DNA from: Agapanthus africanus
Lineage: Eukaryota > Streptophyta > Magnoliopsida > Asparagales > Amaryllidaceae
NCBI GenBank assembly: GCA_030015575.1
Contig: CM057338.1
Coordinates: forward strand, 829,118,353-829,182,352
Direction of reading: 5' to 3'
Length of the DNA stretch: 64,000 nt
The position numbers were made by a program, and so were the translations under genes. The notes beneath the pieces are model-generated. The model was not told where the DNA came from. It did not search any database and saw only the letters and a program-made list of their open reading frames with translations. Below are positions 33,959 through 43,584 of the stretch, piece by piece; within the stretch, counting starts at the first letter, position 1; each line of letters opens with the position of its first letter.

Positions 33959-34548
33959 GGTTCGAGTTAATCCAGGACAATGATGGGTTGAACTTGACTA
34001 GTTGCCTATAACTTATTGGCAAGCGTCAAGGTTATAGGTCGTTAGGGGCAAAAACCACATCGGGAGTTTCAAATATATAGGAAACGTGCTAAGTGTTGCA
34101 TACCTTCTGGAGTGTGGTAACTAGAGTGACTTCCATCTAGGTTATTATGTGATGATAGTTGGATCCTAATCCCACTGATGAGTAGGATTACTCTTGAGAG
34201 ATATTTTTCACTTCACAATTAACTAACCTATTAGATGTTTAGAAAAGTGTTAACAGGGCTACACCTCTATGGAAACGAGGTTTATTTTAATTAGGTCCGT
34301 GGGACAGCATGGGGAACCTCCCTCGGAGTATCAACACACACCTGGCTGAACGGTTAACGAACTTGTAAAGTGTTAATGATCTCAGCTAGTTCTCCTTTTA
34401 AGGTTTGGAGGAGAATTCGAGGAAACAGTGGGAGCCATCCTGATTAGATAAACTAATAACCAATCTAATCTTGCAAAAGTGCACGCTGAGGGTTTCTTTT
34501 CTCTCTCTCCAGGTAGCAACCATTTCACGCTCTAATTAAGATAATAAA
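33959..34548 (+). mobile_element. C6 leader, right part
   Basis: It continues the C6 leader after C5, with the third TTGGCAAGCGTCAAGG motif (34016-34031), the AGTGGGAG site (34427-34434), and a CT-rich tract ending CTCTCCAG just before the first ATG at 34549. No separate gene. Confidence 0.8.
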
Positions 34549-35357
34549 ATGTATCGCTTGACCGATCCGAATTCTTATTCGGGTCTGGGGAACGTCGGTT
34601 CGGCTCTAACTTATGACAACAGTCATGAGTATGAGCAGTGGAAAGAGGATTGCTTGAATTCCTTGATGACCCCAACGAAGAAGAAGCATACTATTGTGTC
34701 TCCTTCAGGTGTTCTTATTATTGAGAACTGCTTTTCGGTCAGTCCTACCTCCTGGGTACTAGATACTGGATCAGGATCTCATATCTGTAATTTATTGCAG
34801 ATACTGAGAAAAAGTAGGATGGTTGGACATGGTGATATGTCTCTCAGAGTAGGGAACAGAGCACAAGTTGATGCTTCTGCCGTCGGTGAATATCACCTAG
34901 CATTGCCAAATGGCAATACTATGATTTTGAACAATTGCTACTATGTACCTTCCATGGATTGCAATATCATATCAGTTTCTTTACTTAATAAAGATGGATA
35001 TAACTTTGTTCTTGATAGAAATATCATGAACATCTACCTTGATAAGATATTGGTTGCAGAAGGTACACTGTGTAATGATATCTATGTTCTAAATCAAAAC
35101 GCAGTTTTCAATATACAAAACACACGCAAGAGGAAGAGTTCAGAAGTGGATGAATCCTACTTATGGTATTGTACACTTGGTCATATCAGAGAGAAAAGAC
35201 TAAGTAAGTTGCATAAAGATGGATTTTTGAATACGTTCGAATTTTCATCTTATGAAACTTGTCAGTCTTGTCTCAAGGGAAAGATGACCAAATCTCCGTT
35301 CACCGGATACGGAGAAAGGGCGACAGAGCTCTTAGGACTCATACACGATGATGTATG
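34549..35357 (+). pseudogene. C6 gag-less N-terminus, protease and start of integrase
   Basis: The frame opens with a peptide of about 50 residues (MYRLTDPNSYSGLGNVGSAL...) and passes straight into the Copia protease region: GVLIIENCFSV, then WVLDTGSGSHIC with the catalytic DTG. The integrase zinc-binding part follows (LWYCTLGHI...HKDGFLN and CQSCLKGK, the HHCC motif) to LGLIHDDV. The capsid and zinc-knuckle parts seen in C4 (its first about 290 residues) have no counterpart. The same short N-terminal peptide occurs in C7, so this is a shared architecture and not a private accident. C4 is inserted at 35358 and the rest of pol continues at 45721. The element as a whole is broken. Confidence 0.88.
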
Positions 35358-37519
35358 TGTAAGTCCATGCTACCTCTCCCGGTACTTTCGGGCATGCGGA
35401 ATTTGGTGAAAAACAATTTTCTTGGAGGTGGTAACATGGACTCAAAACCGGATCTTTGTTAAACTTCTAACTAACAACCTAACTACGAGTTGCTAACTAC
35501 TCGGTTAGGGGGTTATACCTTTCTTTTTCTCGAACTCCTTCGTCTTCAAGCTTCGATGGTCGTCCGAATCGGCTTCTCCCCGTTGTCTCCTTGCGCCGAA
35601 TATAGATCCACCTGAAAGCTTCAACCTTTGGCTCCTTCTTCGAACTTTGAAGAAACTAGTTCACTCGGTTTGCTAAACCTTGTGAACTAGAGTGAGTAGA
35701 GAAGAGTTTGTATGGGATTTTATCTATGGTTCTTGGTTCTCAACTCATGAGACAAGTGAACCATAGAGTCAAGAGAGGGAGAGCAAGAGGAGGAGATGAG
35801 AGCTCAAGAACAAGAGAGAGAATGAGCATGAAAGAATGAGAGAAGACTTTTCTCATTTGGCTCTCATAATCCAAAACAATCATAACACCTCATATCAATC
35901 AAGTATTATGTGATGGTTTAAGCAACCATAGCCATATCCTTCCGTGCACTCATTTTGCACAAAAGAGCAAGCAAGCAAAAGTCTTTGCCATGAAATGATA
36001 GCTATAGTTATCATGATGGTCAACTAGTCAAGCCTAGTCAACCGGTCAACAAAGTCAACAAGTCAACAAAAGTCAACAAGTCAACAAAGTCAATCCCTCA
36101 ACAACCATGTCACCATAATACTTAATTAATATAATTGTTAATCACATATCATATTCTCATTAGGGTTGAGCAAAAAGTCAATAGTCAACTGTCAACGGTC
36201 AACAACCCTAATGAGAATCCTCTGCCTCTGTCTCTCCATCAACTGTGCATACACACCCGCATCCGCGTTCCGAGGAACACGAATGCATACTGGATAAAAC
36301 CAATCCTAAAAGGTACACTAGGATCTGGCTTAAACCAAAGCCCGCTAGTGTGAACTGTCCGGACACTGTACGTGCACAAGTGCACGGATGTGATCGAACC
36401 CTGTCGCAAAACCATGCGACCTGTCGCAAAACCATGCGACCTCTACTCTTTTGCCTAAAGGCGAATAGCTTTCTGTGTGGGACTCTAAAGACTCGACACT
36501 ACGCTGGCAGAGGGTTTAACCACAGACCGCAAGCGGCACTAGCTGTGCGTAACGATCCCCAGGTAGATGCCGACAAGAAGACTGACGAGGCGAAACCCAT
36601 CTGAACTCCTAGTGAGCCTGAATGTGACATTCTCCGTACAGTCCGGTCTGTTCGTCTGATACATCGCATGGCGGGCCTAGGGGGCGGTAAACGTCAGTCC
36701 CCCAATAGCAGTACAAGTCGTGTCGGAGTGAAGCCCAAAACACCCTGAGATAACACTGGAAGTCTACCAGTATATCTCGTTTGTCCTGGCCAGGGACTAC
36801 TCGTGTAATGGCTCTCCTAGACACAGCGCGATGTCAACCCCCAATACCGGGAGAGTCGAATCCTGTCTAACCGTCACTGCCTCCAAGTGCTTCGGGACTG
36901 CACCCAACTACCACCTGTTTGCACAACTCCTTTGAGCCGTGGTAGGGTAGTAATCAAAGTACAGTGGGAACACACTCGAGGCGAAGTGACAGTGTCAAGT
37001 CAGCGGACTAAGCTGTACTCATGTCACCTGGGAACTGATAATTGACGATAGGCATAATACCAACTAGTCAGTTCCCGACGAGTCCTGTCCAGTGTACTCA
37101 TAACCCAACGAGCACCCGCATACTATCTCAAGTACGACGTACCGACGGCTGCGGGACAGACCGTCTCCCACACTGGGATGAGAAGTGCATGCGCTAGTCT
37201 ACTCCGGAGTATCGATGCCCTGTCTCGATAGTCCTGTGACCAGGGACCTTCATAAGGATGTGCTTATAGATTACCCAGCCCCACTAGTGTGACTGCCATC
37301 ACAATGCTAGTAATCAAGCAAAGATCCTAAGGGCTCCACTAATGTGTATAGGCGATATACTAAAATAAACACATGTACACATTGAAGTAGAAACAAACCA
37401 AGTAGCATACTACTATTTTGAGCAAGATTGTATATACAAGGTGAATATCCCAAGCTTCGATTAAGTAATATACAAACTAGTATGATACAGTAATGGCCTC
37501 TAGGGCATATACACTAACA
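35358..37519 (-). repeat. C4 3' LTR (left in window)
   Basis: In + coordinates it runs from TGTAAGTCCATGC to ACACTAACA. Its W-box array (36017-36095 and 36174-36202) has about 12 TTGACY by my count, against about 9 in the other LTR. Frames within it (for example 36245-36604) recur in the sister LTR and in C1 and are not genes. Confidence 0.94.
36017..36202 (-). promoter_or_regulatory. W-box array in the C4 3' LTR
   Basis: Tandem TTGACTTG and TTGACTTTTG units on the minus strand, collinear with 1683-1880 in C1. The 26-bp length difference between the two C4 LTRs falls in this array (right copy at about 44247-44403), so the number of sites varies between ends of one element. Confidence 0.6.
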
Positions 37520-37533
37520 ATCTCCTACTTGCA

Positions 37534-40500
37534 CTAAGGCCATGTACTGGCGTATCGAAGACCTATCATCTCGATCAGCCGCTCGAACTGAGTCTGGGGC
37601 AAGGCCTTGGTGAATGGATCTGCAGTGTTATCTTCTGAAGCGACTCTCCGAACCTCGATCTCTTGGCAATCCACGATCTCCTTGATCAGGTGATACCGCC
37701 TCAAGATGTGTCTGGATCTCTGATGGGACCTGGGTTCCTTCGCTAAAGCTATAGCCCCGTTGTTGTCGCAATACAGAGGTATTGGATCAACAATGGACGG
37801 AACCACCTGAAGTTCTTTCAAGAACTTCCTCATCCAGACAGCTTCTTTTGCGGCATCAGATGCAGCGATGTATTCCGCTTCCATCGTCGAGTCTGCAACG
37901 GTTTCCTGTTTGGAACTCTTCCAACACACCGCCCCTCCATTGAGGGTAAAGACAAAACCCAACATGGACTTGGAATCATCCTTGTCACTCTGGAAGCTGG
38001 AGTCAGCAAAGGCCTCGATCTGGAGGTCTTTTCCGCCATACACCAAAAACATCTCCTTAGTCCTTCTCAGGTACTTGAGAATGTTCTTTACCGCTATCCA
38101 GTGTTTCTCCCCAGGGTTTGACTGATACCGGCTTACCACACTCATTGCATAAGCTACATCCGGTCTGGTACACAACATCGCATACATTATAGAGCCTACC
38201 GTAGAAGCGTAGGGTATAATAGACATGCGATCCCTCTCCAAATCAGTCTTGGGAGACATCTCTTTAGAGAGGGTGATCCCGTGACAAGCCGGTAGGTTAC
38301 CGCGCTTGGAATCTTCCATACTGAATCTTTTCAGTATGGTGTCGATGTACCTGGACTGTGAAAGTCCTAATATCCTCTTGGATCTATCATGATGGATCCG
38401 GATCCCCAGGATGTATGAGGCATCACCCAGGTCTTTCATGGAGAACCTGTGCGACAAGAACCCCTTGACAAATTGTAGCATAGGAATGTCATTTCCTATT
38501 AAGAGAATGTCATCCACGTATAAAACGAGGAATACTACAGTTCTCGCTACAAATCTACTATAGATGCATGGTTCATATGGATTTTTGATAAAGCCAAATT
38601 CCTTGACCGTCTCATCAAAACAGATGTTCCAACTCCGCGATGCCTGCTTTAGTCCATAGATGGACTTAAGCAACTTGCACACCTTTCCGCTGCTCCCACT
38701 CTGAATGAAACCCTCTGGTTGGTCCATATAGACACACTCCTCTAAATTTCCATTTAGAAAAGCGGTCTTTACGTCCATTTGCCAGATCTCATAATCGTGG
38801 AAGACAGCAATGGCAAGAAGGATCCGAATGGATTTCAGCATAGCCACTGGAGAAAAGGTTTCGTCATAGTCCAAGCCAGGTCTTTGACGGAAACCCTTTG
38901 CAACAAGTCTAGCTTTATAGGTCTCAACCTGTCCATCTACACCAATCTTCCTTTTGAAGATCCACTTGCATCCTACGGGTTTTACCCCGTCTGGAGCAAT
39001 GTCCAACGTCCATACTTTGTTGGTGTACATGGACTCCATTTCGGTCCGCATTGCATCCAGCCATTTTACTGAGTCAACGCTCTGAACGGCCTGCTGGAAG
39101 CTAGTAGGCTCATCATAATCTATGATGCAATCCTCTCTATCCCCGTCTATGAGAAAACCGTAGTATCTCTCGGGCGGATGAGACTGCCTACTACTCCTGC
39201 GGAGCGGCGTAGGAATGTCCTGTTCTTTTGAACCCTCTGGTTCCACTAAGCTTTCAGTAATAGCTCGTGGTTCTGGAATTTCTTCCAGTTCTACTGCGCT
39301 CCCACTAATTTCCTTTTCTAAGAACTGGTGTTCTAGAAAGTGGGCATGACGAGAAACAATAACTTTTTGTTCCTCTTCGCAATAGAAGAAATATCCCTTG
39401 GAGTTCTTTGGATATCCCACGAACTTGCACTGTACTGAGCGTGCCTCGAGCTTGTCCGCATGCTGCTTTTTGACAAAAGCTGGACTTCCCCATGTCTTAA
39501 TGTGATTAAGATAGGGTCTCTTCCCACACCACATCTCATATGGTGTAGTAGGCACAGTCTTAGTGGGAACTCGGTTCAAAAGGTATGCAGCTGATTCTAG
39601 CGCATACCCCCAGAATGATCGCGGTAACTCAGCGTTACTCATCATGGACCGTACCATATCCAATAGGGTTCGGTTCCGTCTCTCCGATACACCATTATGT
39701 TGTGGAGTGTATGGAAGAGTAAGCTGAGAGAGAATTCCGTTCTCTTTTAAATAGTCCAGGAACTCGGCACTCAAGTATTCACCACCTCGATCCGATCTTA
39801 GAATCTTGATACTTTTGCCGGTTTGTTTTTCTACTTCATTCTTATATTCCTGGAATTTTCCAAAGGCTTCGGACTTATGTTTCATTAAGAAGACATAACC
39901 GTACCTTGAAAAGTCATCCGTAAAAGTAATGAAGTAAGAAAAACCGCTTCGCGCATGTGTAGACATTGGACCGCACACGTCGCTGTGTACGAGTCCTAAG
40001 AGCTCGCTCGCTCTTACTCCGTGTCCAGTGAACGGAGACTTTGTCATCTTTCCTTTGAGACAGGATTGACAAGTGGCATACGATTGATATTCGAACGGAT
40101 TCAAATATCCTTCTGTATGTAACTTTGTCAACCCTCTCTCATTGATGTGACCTAGTCTACAATGCCATAAGAAACTCTGATTTATTTCCGGAGACTTTCT
40201 TTTGTGTGTATCCTGGACATTGAAAATCTGTGGTTGGTTTAATACGTATATACCATTGCTCAATGTACCTGACCCAATCAGAACTTGATTAAGGTGAATG
40301 TTTACAACATTGCTTACAAACGCAAATTCATAACCTTCTTTAGAAACCAAAGATACAGAAATGATATTACAAGTTGCGTTGGGTACAAAAACGCAATTAC
40401 GCAAAACCAAAACATGTCCATCTGACATTCCCAGGTGATAGTCCCCCACGGCTTTAGCATCCATGCTAGCTCCGTTCGCAACTCTGAGGGTCATGTCACC

Positions 40501-41502
40501 TGCTTTCAAAACACTACGGTTTCTCAACGCCTGCAAAGAATTACAGATATGAGATCCTGATCCGGTATCCAATACCCAGGAAGTAGAGTTTATTGAAAGA
40601 CAGTTTTCAATAACATACACACCTGAAGCTGAAGCTGCAACCTGCTTCAATTCCTGTGTTCTGGCCTTCCAGGCCCTGCAATCATTCTTCCAGTGTCCTT
40701 TCTTATGACAATAGAAGCATTCTTCCTTATCCACAAGCTTCCCCGCTTTCTTTGTTGCTTTAGCTTTTCCCTTCGTATCCACTTTACTAACACCGCCTCT
40801 TGGTTTGGCGGGGGCTTTCTTCTTCTTTCCCTTGGCTTTCGCCTTGGACCTAGAAGAAGATGATCCTCCTACAAACAAAGTGGTTGTTTCCCTACCTTTC
40901 TGTAGGGTGCCCTCTGCGCTCCTCAGCATGTTGAGGAGCTCTGAAAGTTCAACTTCTTTTTCTTGTAAGTTGAAGTTCAGTATAAACTGGGCGTAAGTGG
41001 AAGGAAGGGACTGGAGAACTAAGTCCGTATAGAGCTCACTCTCCAATGTGGTCCCTAGGTCCGCGAGCTCCTCAATGTAGCCGATCATCTTAAGCACGTG
41101 TTCTGCTACTGATGATCCGACGGCCATCCTTGCCGAAAATAACTTTTTCGACGCTTCGTATCTTGCGATACGAGATTGCTCTCCATACAGTTCTTTTGTA
41201 TGAAGAAATATGGATTCCAAGTCTATATTCTCGTGCCTCCTCTGATGTTCATTGTCCATAGAGGCAAGTACGAGCCACTTGGCCTTCGCGCTATCAATCT
41301 CCCAAGTCTTACGGATTTCCTTATCCGCGACGCTGGAAGTGGGACCAGGGACAGGGGGAGCTTTGGTGGTAAGAAGATACCCCAGCTTGTCGTAAGTGAT
41401 TGCCATCTTAACATTCCTGAGCCAATCTTTGTAGTTTGGCCCTGTCGGTATATTTTTATCTAGAAGTAACTTAAGTCCAGTCATGTCGATTGGTCGCTGC
41501 AA
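37534..41502 (-). CDS. C4 Copia gag-pol polyprotein (1322 aa)
   Basis: A single frame encodes all parts of a Ty1/Copia polyprotein in the usual order. The capsid-type gag has a UBN2-like helical domain within about residues 15-200, then a Lys-rich linker and one CCHC zinc knuckle (C262-x2-C-x4-H-x4-C275). Protease has DTG at 312-314. Integrase has HHCC (H447, H452, C478, C481) and DDE at D508, D571 and E607, followed by GVSERRNRT. Reverse transcriptase has YVDD at 995-998. RNase H spans about 1160-1290. It ends RYASTWP just before the polypurine tract. Translation may start at Met1 or at Met7 (MTGLKLLL); Met7 sits closer to the start seen in related gag proteins. The acidic tail, order and size are normal for the family, and no break is visible. 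Lineage within Copia is uncertain (Tork-like by memory). Confidence 0.97.
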   Translation of the reverse strand: MQRPIDMTGLKLLLDKNIPTGPNYKDWLRNVKMAITYDKLGYLLTTKAPPVPGPTSSVADKEIRKTWEIDSAKAKWLVLASMDNEHQRRHENIDLESIFLHTKELYGEQSRIARYEASKKLFSARMAVGSSVAEHVLKMIGYIEELADLGTTLESELYTDLVLQSLPSTYAQFILNFNLQEKEVELSELLNMLRSAEGTLQKGRETTTLFVGGSSSSRSKAKAKGKKKKAPAKPRGGVSKVDTKGKAKATKKAGKLVDKEECFYCHKKGHWKNDCRAWKARTQELKQVAASASGVYVIENCLSINSTSWVLDTGSGSHICNSLQALRNRSVLKAGDMTLRVANGASMDAKAVGDYHLGMSDGHVLVLRNCVFVPNATCNIISVSLVSKEGYEFAFVSNVVNIHLNQVLIGSGTLSNGIYVLNQPQIFNVQDTHKRKSPEINQSFLWHCRLGHINERGLTKLHTEGYLNPFEYQSYATCQSCLKGKMTKSPFTGHGVRASELLGLVHSDVCGPMSTHARSGFSYFITFTDDFSRYGYVFLMKHKSEAFGKFQEYKNEVEKQTGKSIKILRSDRGGEYLSAEFLDYLKENGILSQLTLPYTPQHNGVSERRNRTLLDMVRSMMSNAELPRSFWGYALESAAYLLNRVPTKTVPTTPYEMWCGKRPYLNHIKTWGSPAFVKKQHADKLEARSVQCKFVGYPKNSKGYFFYCEEEQKVIVSRHAHFLEHQFLEKEISGSAVELEEIPEPRAITESLVEPEGSKEQDIPTPLRRSSRQSHPPERYYGFLIDGDREDCIIDYDEPTSFQQAVQSVDSVKWLDAMRTEMESMYTNKVWTLDIAPDGVKPVGCKWIFKRKIGVDGQVETYKARLVAKGFRQRPGLDYDETFSPVAMLKSIRILLAIAVFHDYEIWQMDVKTAFLNGNLEECVYMDQPEGFIQSGSSGKVCKLLKSIYGLKQASRSWNICFDETVKEFGFIKNPYEPCIYSRFVARTVVFLVLYVDDILLIGNDIPMLQFVKGFLSHRFSMKDLGDASYILGIRIHHDRSKRILGLSQSRYIDTILKRFSMEDSKRGNLPACHGITLSKEMSPKTDLERDRMSIIPYASTVGSIMYAMLCTRPDVAYAMSVVSRYQSNPGEKHWIAVKNILKYLRRTKEMFLVYGGKDLQIEAFADSSFQSDKDDSKSMLGFVFTLNGGAVCWKSSKQETVADSTMEAEYIAASDAAKEAVWMRKFLKELQVVPSIVDPIPLYCDNNGAIALAKEPRSHQRSRHILRRYHLIKEIVDCQEIEVRRVASEDNTADPFTKALPQTQFERLIEMIGLRYASTWP

Positions 41503-43570
41503 TTAGGAGAGAGAAGAAACACTCAGCTTGATGCTCTTGCAAGTTTAGAATGGTTTTTAATTTGACTAAACAGGATGGCTCCCACTGTTTCTCGAATCCC
41601 TCCTCAAACCAAAAAGGAAGAATTAGTCATGATCAATCTCACCGTACGATACTTGCTTAACCGTTCAGCCAGGCCAGTGTCGGTACTTCGAGGGAGGTTT
41701 TCCAACGCTTTCGCGAAGTTCCTTAATTAAATAACCTCTTTTCCCTGGGGGCGTAGCCCTGCTAACACCTTTCTAAACACCTACTAGGTTTATAGCATTG
41801 ATCGTTAAGTGAGAAATTTCCCGAGGAGTAGCATATACTCACAGTAGGATCGGGATCCAAATATCATCGCGTGACGAAACTGAAGGAATCCTACCAGAAT
41901 CATCACACTCCAAATGGTATGCAACACTAGCAAGTTTCAGTTCTTTTGAAACTCTCGATGTGGATTTTTGCCCCATGCTCTTATGACCTTGACTTTGGCC
42001 AAAATATCATAAGTCACATGTCAAGTTCTACCCGTCATTATCCAGGTTAATTTGGATCCATCCGTACCTACCCTTGACTTTGGCCAAAATGGCAGTACGA
42101 CTGTCCCAAACCAACACATTTATCTATGCTACACATGAATACCCAATAGCTACCAATCACTATGCCTTGACTTTGGCCAACATACACAGCTTGAATACTA
42201 TTGACTATTCATGTGAAACGACGGAGGGCTACGAATGGTTTTGGCAAAACCGTGAACGTAGTGAACTTGATATAATCGATGGAACGAGATAGCTTTTAAA
42301 AGGAGTGGCTCAAGCTCCGCATTTAAAAGTTAGTTTTGAAAAGAACCGAGTGGTTTTTTCGAAAGTGTTCCAACGATTTTAACTTGGTTTATTTTCTTGC
42401 ATTAGTTCTTTTAATGCGTGATATTCTTGCATTAGTTCTTTTAATGCGTCCTATCATTTAATCCTACCATTGCAGAAAACAACCAAAATATGACGTACGC
42501 TTATGCCATTCGCATTCGCCACGGGGCCCCGTCATTACCCATTAGGTTACTTAACTAACGACAGAGCGGGGGCTGGGTTAGCGCGGCTGTAAAACATAAG
42601 CAACGCCTAAATAATATCATATATAGATATACTGCAATGATAGCCATTTCAGATCACAGATGAACACATTGGATATACTAGGAACCCGCAATTCGTACGA
42701 GCCTGTAACGAAAAGCAGATTACACGGTCGCAGTGAATAGCCAAAACCCCACCCAAGACCCCTACGGGTGCGGCAAACTACCCGCCAAGTACCCGAAGCG
42801 AAGCAATCTCCCTCAACTCCGTGAGTAGGCCACTCGGCACTTCGGCATACCCGGTAGTTTGTGCACCCCCTCCATGGGTCTATCCTAGGAGCAAAAACAG
42901 TAAAAAGAAATTATACAATGACGGCTACAACCCCGACCCGGTTGTGCGGCCATACAAATAATTATTACATCAATTTACAAATTTACATGAATTGAAAGAA
43001 AAGAAAACTCTCGTCTCACAACCCCCGGCTATTCACCCGCGACAATCCAATGAATTCATATACACATTCCAATAACATTACAGATCACAGATTTGTATAA
43101 CCCCCACTAATCGACATATAGCGATTAGCAGACGTTCAATACAAATAACACATCACAGAAAAACCCGTCAGCTTAAGTCTTTAGAAGTTCGATAAAAAAT
43201 ACGGATTTTCAGGACCCCAAAAATAAAATTTTCGTTCTGGAAAATCTGGGCTGAAAATACATATACTAAAATTCCTAAAATACCCCCATAAGCACACTGT
43301 AGCAAAGAACAACCAGAGAGGAGCCAAGACGGCCGCGGAACCGCGGCAATAGCAAGCTATTGCCGCGTTTCCGCGGCGTAATGATGAGATCAGGGGACCA
43401 TCTTTCTACAGTACACTCTAAAAACCCTGAGTCGATTTTTGATGCATGATTTATTAATTTTACAGAACATAAAAAATCGACAGCAAGTATGAAATCGGGG
43501 TTCATTTCGGGACTTTTTCTTTGATCGATCTTCTAGCTACTTTGCTAACATGTTAGATAGAGTTTAACTA
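41503..43570 (-). mobile_element. C4 untranslated leader with structured modules
   Basis: Reading on the minus strand: the long hairpin (42766-42868, CAAACTACC/GGTAGTTTG arms), the C/G-rich block (42491-42590), and the TCGATTATATCAAGTTCACTACG stretch. Then come three identical TTGGCCAAAGTCAAGG motifs (42165-42180, 42072-42087, 41987-42002), an AGTGGGAG site (41579-41586), and a CT-rich tract ending TTGCAG 20 bp before the gag ATG. The three-hairpin module is not obvious here. No gene is visible. Confidence 0.75.
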
Positions 43571-43583
43571 GGCTCTGATACCA
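43571..43583 (-). other. C4 primer binding site
   Basis: Minus-strand TGGTATCAGAGCC, 1 bp from the LTR at 43585; complementary to the 3' end of initiator-Met tRNA. Confidence 0.92.
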
Positions 43584-43584
43584 C

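Noticed and set aside
36245-36604. 119-codon frame with a counterpart at 44446-44805
   Set aside because: It lies antisense in both C4 LTRs; retention reflects about 2% LTR divergence, and no protein motif is present.
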